NCBI GenBank assembly: GCA_016946835.1
Contig: JACVTC010000084.1
Span: 357,501-421,500, forward strand
Origin: Neocallimastix lanati (nom. inval.)
Taxonomy: Eukaryota > Neocallimastigomycota > Neocallimastigomycetes > Neocallimastigales > Neocallimastigaceae
Length of the DNA stretch: 64,000 bases
Direction of reading: 5' to 3'
The position numbers and the translations under genes are program-made. Of the stretch, positions 56,733 to 64,000 are shown piece by piece. The notes under the pieces are model-generated. The model was given only the letters and a program-made list of their open reading frames with translations. It did not search any database and had not been told where the DNA came from. Each line of letters begins with the position of its first letter. Position 1 is the stretch's first letter.

Positions 56733-58740
56733 ATTTCAAAAAAATAAAAAATAAAAAATAAAAAATAAATTTTAATAAATATATATATATATAATAACTA
56801 AATAAATAAATAAATAAAGTAAATAAATAAAATATTATTAAAAATAAAAAAAAAATAATAATTAATTAATTTTAATTAAAATAACAATTTAATAAAAAAA
56901 AATAATAATAATAATAAAATAAAATAAAATAAAATAATAAAAATATAATAAATATAATTCATAGTAAGTAAAATGAATGAAATGTCATAATACTAAGTAA
57001 AGAATAGCATCTATATATTAATAAAAAATAAAATTTAAAAAAAAAAAAAAAAAAAATAAAAAAAAAAAAAATAATAATAAACATAGCAAATGAAATAATT
57101 TACAATATAATTATAATTATAATTATACTAAAATAATAGTAATAGTAATTATATAATAAAAATAATAAATAATAATTCATAAATTTATTTATTTAAATTA
57201 ATTATCATAGTAATAATATTATAAAAAATAAAAAAAATAAAAAAATAAAATAAAATAAAATAAAAATAAAATAAAATAAAATATATAAAAATAATAATAA
57301 TAATAATAAATTTATATAAAATTAATAAATTAAAATATTAAATAGGTTATGGATAATAATGATTATTACATATAAATGTTATTCTTCCTATTTTCAATGA
57401 TATGGACTAAAATAAAAAAAAAAAAAAAAAAAAAAAATAAAAAAATAAAAAAAAAAAAAGACCCCATTTTATTTAAAACAATTTTTTTTTTTTTATAATT
57501 TATTAACAGATAGAAAAGATTATTTTAATATATACATAAATATATAATAAAAAGATACATTTATTATATTATTTTTTTTTTAATTATTATTATAGTAAAC
57601 TAAAATAATTATCATCCTAAGAATTCAATAATTCATTTTATTATATTTTATTTTTTATTTTTTTATTTTTTATTTTATTTTTATTTTATTTTATTTTTAT
57701 TTTTATTATTTTTTTTTTGAGTAATTACTTCATATATGGAAACAATACATAATAGATGTTTTTATTATTTTATTTTAATATCAAATACGTTAATTTTTTG
57801 AAATCATTGAAATGACTCTTTTTTTTTTTTTTAATTACTTATTTCTGTACAAATTTATTAATGTACTTATAAATAAACCATAAAATAAGCAAAATAAAGC
57901 TAAAATTGAAGAAAAAAAAAATTTATCAATTTAAAAATAGGAAAGAGTTTTAATTTGTTTGGAAAAAAATATATATATATATATATATTTTAATTGTAAT
58001 CATCGAATAAAAAAAGAAGAAATAAAAATGAAAATAAACAAATTTATAAAAAAAAAAAAAAAATTAATTTATTAGTAAATATCTGAATCTTTCTTTTTTT
58101 TTTTTTTTTTTTTTTTTTAGTTACAGACTTAAACACGTGTCTCTGCCATAGTATGCCTAAAACAATTTCTGTTTTTAGAAAATAGCCTAACCATTATCAA
58201 AGAAATTTATCCACTATATAGAATGATTATAAATTCTTTTAAAAATTTTTACAAACCTTTTCAAATAAAAAAATAAAAGTAAAATACAACAGATAATGTT
58301 AAAAAATAGAATAGAATAAAATGAAATATAATGAATTAAAAAATTATGGAAAAAAATAAAGAAAATTTAAAGGAATGAAATAATTATAATTCCATCATTT
58401 AAATGTGATGATTATATAAAGAGAAGAACTATTTGCTTCATAAACTTTTACAAAGAATATTTAGAGATAATTAATTTGCATATATACTAATATCAATAAT
58501 ATTTATTTGGATAATACTGAAATGACTTTTATTATATGTATGATAACTTTTACAATTTATTCTAATTTTTTTTTTTATTTTTTATTTTTGTTTCTTTTGA
58601 TTTTTCCTTTTGACAATTTTTTAAATTTTGCTATAGATATTCTTTTTTTTTTTACAGAAATTTTTTTTATTTTTTAATTTTTATTTAATACATGAAAATA
58701 TGTTACACAAATCTAAAATAATTTATTTAGTTATTATTTA

Positions 58741-58975
58741 TACAATTATTTATCATTTAATATTTATCATTTAATATTTAATATTTAATATTTATCATTT
58801 AATATTTAATATTTAATATTTATCATTTAATATTTAATATTTAATATTTAATATTTAATATTTAATATTTAGTATTTAGTATTTAGTATTTAATATTTAA
58901 TATTTAATATTTAATATTTAGTATTTAGTATTTAATATTTAATATTTAGTATTTAGTATTTAATATATAATAATT
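58741..58975. repeat. TTTAATA / TTTAGTA microsatellite
   Basis: About 230 bp of ATTTAATATTTAAT words with blocks of TTTAGTA and TTTATCA variants arranged in groups. Confidence 0.85.
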
Positions 58976-59379
58976 GTTATTTATTATTTGTACAATATTG
59001 TATTAATGTAATTCTACATAATGTATATTTATTTATTATAGCTTTTATTTATTATTAAATTATTAAATATAATAAAATATTTTCATAAACTAACCCAATT
59101 ATTACAATTGAAGAATTCTTCATATTAATATTTTATATTTATTTATTATTAGTAAGTATTTAATATCAAATATTTATTTTTAAATATTATATAATAAATT
59201 TAATAATCAATAATAAAAAGTATGTTTAATAATAAATAATTATAATTAATACTAAATGAAGATTATATATATTAAATAATTACTATTTAGTATTTATTAT
59301 TTATTATTTGACATTTGCTACTATTACTTAACACTTATTATTTACTATTTATTTAGTTATTGCTTATTATATGTTAATA

Positions 59380-59830
59380 AATAATTATTATTTATTTATT
59401 ATTTATTTATTTATTTATTTATTATTTATTTATTTTTATTATTTATTTATTTATTTATTTATTATTTATTTATTTATTATTTATTTATTTATTATTTATT
59501 TATTTATTTTTATTTATTATTTATTTATTTATTTTTATTTATTATTTATTTATTTATTATTTATTTATTTATTTTTATTTATTATTTATTTATTTATTTA
59601 TTATTTATTTATTTTTATTTATTATTTATTATTTATTATTTATTATTTATTATTTATTATTCAATTATTTATTATTAATTATTTATTATTTATTATTTAT
59701 TATTTATTACTTATAATTTATTATTTATTATTTATTATTTATTATTTATTATTTATTACTTATAATTTATTATTTATTATTTATTATTTATTATTTATTA
59801 TTTATTATTTATTATTTAGTTATTTATTAT
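59380..59830. repeat. TTATTTATTTA / TTATTTATTA microsatellite array
   Basis: About 450 bp of TTTA and TTA words, the plus-strand counterpart of 49757-50086. The open frame across it is an artefact. Confidence 0.9.
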
Positions 59831-60755
59831 AATTAATCTTTCAATGTCTGATAAAAATACAAAAAAAATGTTAACTTTTTGATGCACATTATAAATAAAT
59901 ATATAAAATTATTATTTTAAATAAATAATATTTAATATAAATGAATAAAATATTATTAATTTAAATAAATGGTCAATGCCTCATTATAGTCAAACGGAAT
60001 TGTAACTATAATTTTAATTAATAAAAAATACTGACACAAAAAGTATAAAATTATTTCAAAGATTTAGAGATTATTCATTTTATTATTAATTAAGCTTTTT
60101 ATTTGTTTTAAAGTTTTCATCCTTTAATTTAATTTGTGTATCCTACTTGTTTTTTTTTTTTCTTTTTCTTTTTTAAACTTTAAATTCTATTTTCTGTCTG
60201 TTCAATTGAAAACAATAGCAGAGTCCATTGCCACAGATATTATTTGTTATTGCAGCCAATAGGCCATAATATATTATTTTATTATTTTTTCTTTATTTAT
60301 TTATTATGATTTTGGTGATTAAAATAAAAAAAAATATAAATAAAGTTTAATAATGAACTTCCAATGAATAAAAATCAATTTATCTTTATTAAAAATGTAG
60401 AATGAATTCTTTATTATAATACATTGAAAATATATTACAAGTATAAACATTAATATATTAATATATATAAATTATTATCTTAACATATTGATATAATAAT
60501 TTCTTTTAATTATGAATGGATGGACATTTTTAGAAATTTTTGTTTTATGATTTCTTCAAATTTTAATATAAATAAATATATTTAAATATATATTTTCAAT
60601 TCTGTAATCTGTGTGAAAAAAAATAATATATATAATTTAATTATATAAATCAATTCATTTAATATAGTTTGATTAATATTAAATATATTATATAATATAA
60701 TTTTATTTATACAATTTTTTTTTTATATATTGATAAACAAATATACATTGTAACT

Positions 60756-60958
60756 ATAATAAATAATAAATAATTAAATAATAAATAATAAAAAGAGTAT
60801 TTATTAATAAATAAATGAATAATAAATAATAAAAAGAGTATTTATTAATAAATAATAAATAATAGAAAGAGTATTTATTAATAAATAAATGAATAATAAA
60901 TAATAAAAAGAGTATTTATTAATAAATAATAAATAAAAATAAAAAAGAGTATTCGTTA
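60756..60958. repeat. Tandem repeat around AAAAAGAGTATTTATTAATAAATAA
   Basis: AAGAGTATTTATTAATAAAT recurs near 60793, 60833, 60866, 60907 with steps of about 33-41 bp; units differ by insertion of AAATGAATAATA. Confidence 0.8.
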
Positions 60959-61222
60959 ATAAATAGTTAAAATGGAATATATTTTAATATATTATTAGTT
61001 TATTTTCTTTCTAATAGTATATATATGTTAAACATTTATTTTCTGAATCATTATATATTTTATATTGATAATAGAATTAAAGAATTATAATCATAATTTT
61101 CTTATTGGTATTTTCTTAATTATAAACATTTTTAATTTTATAACTATTAAATTATTAGTATTACTAGTTGTACTATTAATATATTAGAATCATTTATTTA
61201 TATACATATTTTATTTTATTTT

Positions 61223-61261
<39 letters not shown>

Positions 61262-62518
61262 AATATTTATACTTTATTTATTTTCTTTTAATATTTATTT
61301 TTCATACATATATTTTTTTTTTAACGGTAAATTATATTTGAGATTAGATTATATTTAATGAAGTTTAACATCAAATCTTATATTTATTGTAGTTAAATAT
61401 AAAAATTCATTATATTTTATCTCAATTTTAATTATTATTTTATTATAATGAAGTAATAATTTATTTTATTTTATTAATTAAATCTTTTTTTTTTTTGAAT
61501 AGAAAAGAAAAAAAAAGAAAGTAAAAATAAAAAAAAAAGATTAAGTAATTAATAATAATTAATAAAAATTTATCAAAAGTTAAAAAAAAAAAAAAAAAAA
61601 TTAAAAGATAAATAAAAAAAAATATTTGAAAAGAAGAAAATAATTTATTAATAGATTAAATTAATTTATAAAAATAAAACAAGAAAACAACTACAAAAAA
61701 AATTTTTTTTTAAAAAAATATTAAAATTATTATAATAAAACCTTATATATATATTAAAGCCTTTATATTTTAAATATTTTTTATTAAAAGAAATAAGAAA
61801 AAAAGTGTTTAAAATATAAAGAATTTGATTATTCTTAATAAATATTTTTTATTATATAGATAAACATAAAGCTTATTTATTTATTCTTAAGAATTATTTC
61901 GGTAACTAATAAAAAAAAAAACTTTTTTTTTTTTTTTTTTTTTTTTAGGTAAATATATGTTTAAAATTTTATAAAAATTTTAATGTATATAAATTTATTT
62001 CTGAAAATTAATTAATATTTTTAATTTAGTATTTGGTAATATGAAAATTATAAAAAGAATCTTTTTTTTTTTTTTTTTTTTTGAATTAATAATCAATAAT
62101 TAAATCATCTATGAAATCAATATATTAATGCTTTTTTTATTTTATTTTATTTTGTATATAAATATGTAAATATATTTATATTATATAATATATACATTTG
62201 TATTTATTTTTAATATATCATCTCTAAATATATATCTTTTTATTTTTATAATAAATATATTTTGATTAAAATTTAATTAATCATCAATCATTTAAAAATA
62301 AATCATTTAAAATATTTAGTTCTGAAAAGTAAATTTAAAATATAGAACGTATAAAATAAACAATTTTATACGAATAATTCAGTAAAATAAAATCAATATT
62401 GTAATAATTAAAATTGATAATAGAAGTTTTTTTTTATTATTGAAATTCATGATAGAAGATTTTTTTTATAGAAAAATTTTTTTTGATAAATAAAAAATAA
62501 CATATAGATTAAATAAAA

Positions 62519-64000
62519 ATGGAAAATAAAAAGAATAATAAAATTATTGCCTATAATAAGGCAAAATTTAACTTTAAAAATTTTAAAACTTTTGCTATAT
62601 ATAATGGTCCAGTAAACTCAATACAATGGAATCCAAGAACTGCAGTAGATATTCTCGTACTTCCTATAGATAAATTAACTAATACAGCTATTAGTAGTGG
62701 TAATGAAAGATCCTTTGTTTCAAATACATCATATAGTTCACAGTATCAAAATTCACCATACAGTTCATATCAAAATTCACCTCTTATCTTTGATACCAAT
62801 AAAAATAATCTTGGTATATATAATCGTGAATCAGATTTATTTATGTTTCGTGGAGTTAAAATGATTTTAGGTTTTATTGATATTTCTAAATTTATTAAAA
62901 AATATAATGGTGCTAGTAGTTTTGCTAAACTTGTTAAACATAATTTAAAGCCAATCGTTAAGGATTTTAATATTAAACCAGATGGTATTGCTATTTTAGG
63001 TTTACAGGACTTAAGATTAGTCACATCCAATGAAGAATGTGTCGAATTTCTTACGAATCTTCGTGAATATTTCCAAAATGTTATTCTTATTGCTGATGTT
63101 GATCATATAGATATATTTAAGAAGGTGAGGGATACTATTGATGGTGTTTTCCTTAAGAGCTGTGTTTATTTCCAAGATGGAAATCAAAAAACAAGACATG
63201 ATATGCCAACTCCTGGGTATTTGGATTATCTCAATGAATTGAAAAATGAAATTAATAATAAGGCTGATTTCATGGTATTTGATGTTGAAATTTTACCACC
63301 TTTCGTTGGTAACCATAAGGAATTTTGTTATATGCATAAAATTATTCAATGGTTAAATAATAAGAATTTCTTAGGGGCTATCGTTCATAATGAAGAAATG
63401 AATGATCCAAGAGATGTCCATCCTCTTCCATACTTAAACATTGCTGATGATAATGTCTTTGAATATGTTAATGCTGAACCAATTGTTGAAACTAAAAAGG
63501 CTATTGAAAGTTTGGTATTAAAGTTAGATCCATATGAATATGATATTGATCCAGAAATTTGGGAAAAAGTTTTAGAAGCTGTAAATTTCCCTCCTGTTTT
63601 AGCTAATCGTATTAAATCGGTAACTACAACAAAAAAGGAAGATTTTGTTGATACCATATATCCTAAACCTATTCCACCAAAGGTTCCTTTAATTGCTGAA
63701 TTACAAAAGGCCACTCAAAATGATAATAATGAATCCCTTCGTAGAAGACCAACGGTTACTCGTCCTGTTGTACCCTCAGAACTTAACCTTGGTGGAAGTT
63801 TAAGAGTTCACCACTCGATCAGTTTTAAGAACAGAAAGAATAAGCCAGTAGTTGAAAAGGAAAAAACCTATAATATTGCTCGTGTTACCAGTATGACCAA
63901 TGTTGGTATTAGTTTTGATGTGAAGAGAACCAGTGAAATTAATATGACCATTGCTAAAGTCTTATTTAAACTTTTAACAAAGAAATTACTTAGTCCTGTT
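62519..64000 (+). CDS. Unidentified protein, N-terminal 494 residues (runs off the window)
   Basis: An ATG after A/T intergenic sequence opens a frame that stays open to the window end with varied, clearly selected composition. It begins MENKKNNKIIAYNKAKFNF, has a Ser/Tyr/Gln-rich loop (about 68-90), then an alternating helix/strand region: MFRGVKMILGFIDISKF, GIAILGLQDLRLV, NVILIADVDHIDIF, FMVFDVEILPPFVG, FLGAIVHNEEMND. Repeated hydrophobic strands ending in Asp or Glu suggest an alpha/beta barrel or Rossmann-like fold. A proline-rich linker (KPIPPKVP) and basic region (LRRRPTVTRP) follow after residue 380. No signal peptide or membrane segment so far. I do not recognise the family. Confidence 0.75.
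   Translation, partial: MENKKNNKIIAYNKAKFNFKNFKTFAIYNGPVNSIQWNPRTAVDILVLPIDKLTNTAISSGNERSFVSNTSYSSQYQNSPYSSYQNSPLIFDTNKNNLGIYNRESDLFMFRGVKMILGFIDISKFIKKYNGASSFAKLVKHNLKPIVKDFNIKPDGIAILGLQDLRLVTSNEECVEFLTNLREYFQNVILIADVDHIDIFKKVRDTIDGVFLKSCVYFQDGNQKTRHDMPTPGYLDYLNELKNEINNKADFMVFDVEILPPFVGNHKEFCYMHKIIQWLNNKNFLGAIVHNEEMNDPRDVHPLPYLNIADDNVFEYVNAEPIVETKKAIESLVLKLDPYEYDIDPEIWEKVLEAVNFPPVLANRIKSVTTTKKEDFVDTIYPKPIPPKVPLIAELQKATQNDNNESLRRRPTVTRPVVPSELNLGGSLRVHHSISFKNRKNKPVVEKEKTYNIARVTSMTNVGISFDVKRTSEINMTIAKVLFKLLTKKLLSPV

Larger units (their letters stand above)
56733..62518. other. Intergenic region, microsatellite-rich
   Basis: About 5.8 kb without a supportable gene. Higher-complexity patches occur at 58120-58200 and 60190-60270 (for example GCAGAGTCCATTGCCACAG), but no frame or RNA fold stands out. 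The 3' end, just before 62519, is presumably the promoter of the next gene. Confidence 0.6.

Noticed and set aside
59371-59832. 153-codon open frame on the plus strand
   Set aside because: Same artefact from the TTTA/TTA array; no ordinary composition anywhere in it.
62770-63714. Three minus-strand frames of 60-109 codons
   Set aside because: Antisense shadows of the plus-strand gene starting at 62519, whose frame is open throughout and has better composition.

Overview
The window is extremely A/T-rich, with long homopolymers, (TTTATTA)n-type microsatellites, Asn-rich proteins, short A/T introns and a eukaryotic initiator tRNA-Met. Together with Ty3-type retrotransposons of fungal character, this points to an anaerobic gut fungus (Neocallimastigomycota). 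That assignment is an inference from composition and gene style; another very A/T-rich eukaryote such as a dictyostelid cannot be excluded.

Layout. Positions 1 to about 42,400 are a retrotransposon landfill. A solo LTR (384-1508) and a copia-type gag remnant come first, then an array of TCAGCT/AGCTGA hairpins (3148-3530). Element E1 follows (4304-12371, Ty3 type, minus strand), abutting a solo LTR (12376-13260). A pair of inverted initiator tRNA-Met sequences (13915-13987 and 17119-17190) brackets unidentified coding remnants and solo LTRs. A gag-only LTR element with apparently identical LTRs (17205-20107) sits 14 bp upstream of the second tRNA. Next comes a head-to-tail chain of TGATA-type LTRs joined only by oligo(T) (20112-23832), one link of which carries a tRNA-derived SINE-like unit. 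Element E3 (24677-37870, chromovirus-like, minus strand) carries element E2 (25169-31373) nested inside its 3' LTR. More solo LTRs and a second TGATA chain (40253-42375) follow.

From about 42,400 to 64,000 the window holds host genes. There is a decayed gene starting MGN (42439-42817). An 18-exon gene on the minus strand (43465-48302) encodes a PPP1R21/KLRAQ-like coiled-coil protein. A 3-exon COG7 gene (51383-56732) is divergently oriented from it. A gene of unknown function starts at 62519 and runs off the window. The space between is A/T filler and microsatellites.

How the parts fit together. No retroelement here is complete. E1 has gag plus a broken pol, with a textbook -1 frameshift signal between them. 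E2 has pol but no gag. The gag-only element encodes a Gag recognisably related to that of E1. E3 has gag plus a pol with one nonsense codon. Primer-binding sites (TGGTGGAGA...) and polypurine tracts (GGGC[A/G]T core) are shared across E1, E2 and the gag-only element, as expected of a mutually complementing family. The two recognised host genes both belong to membrane-trafficking families (Golgi COG complex; early-endosome FERRY complex).
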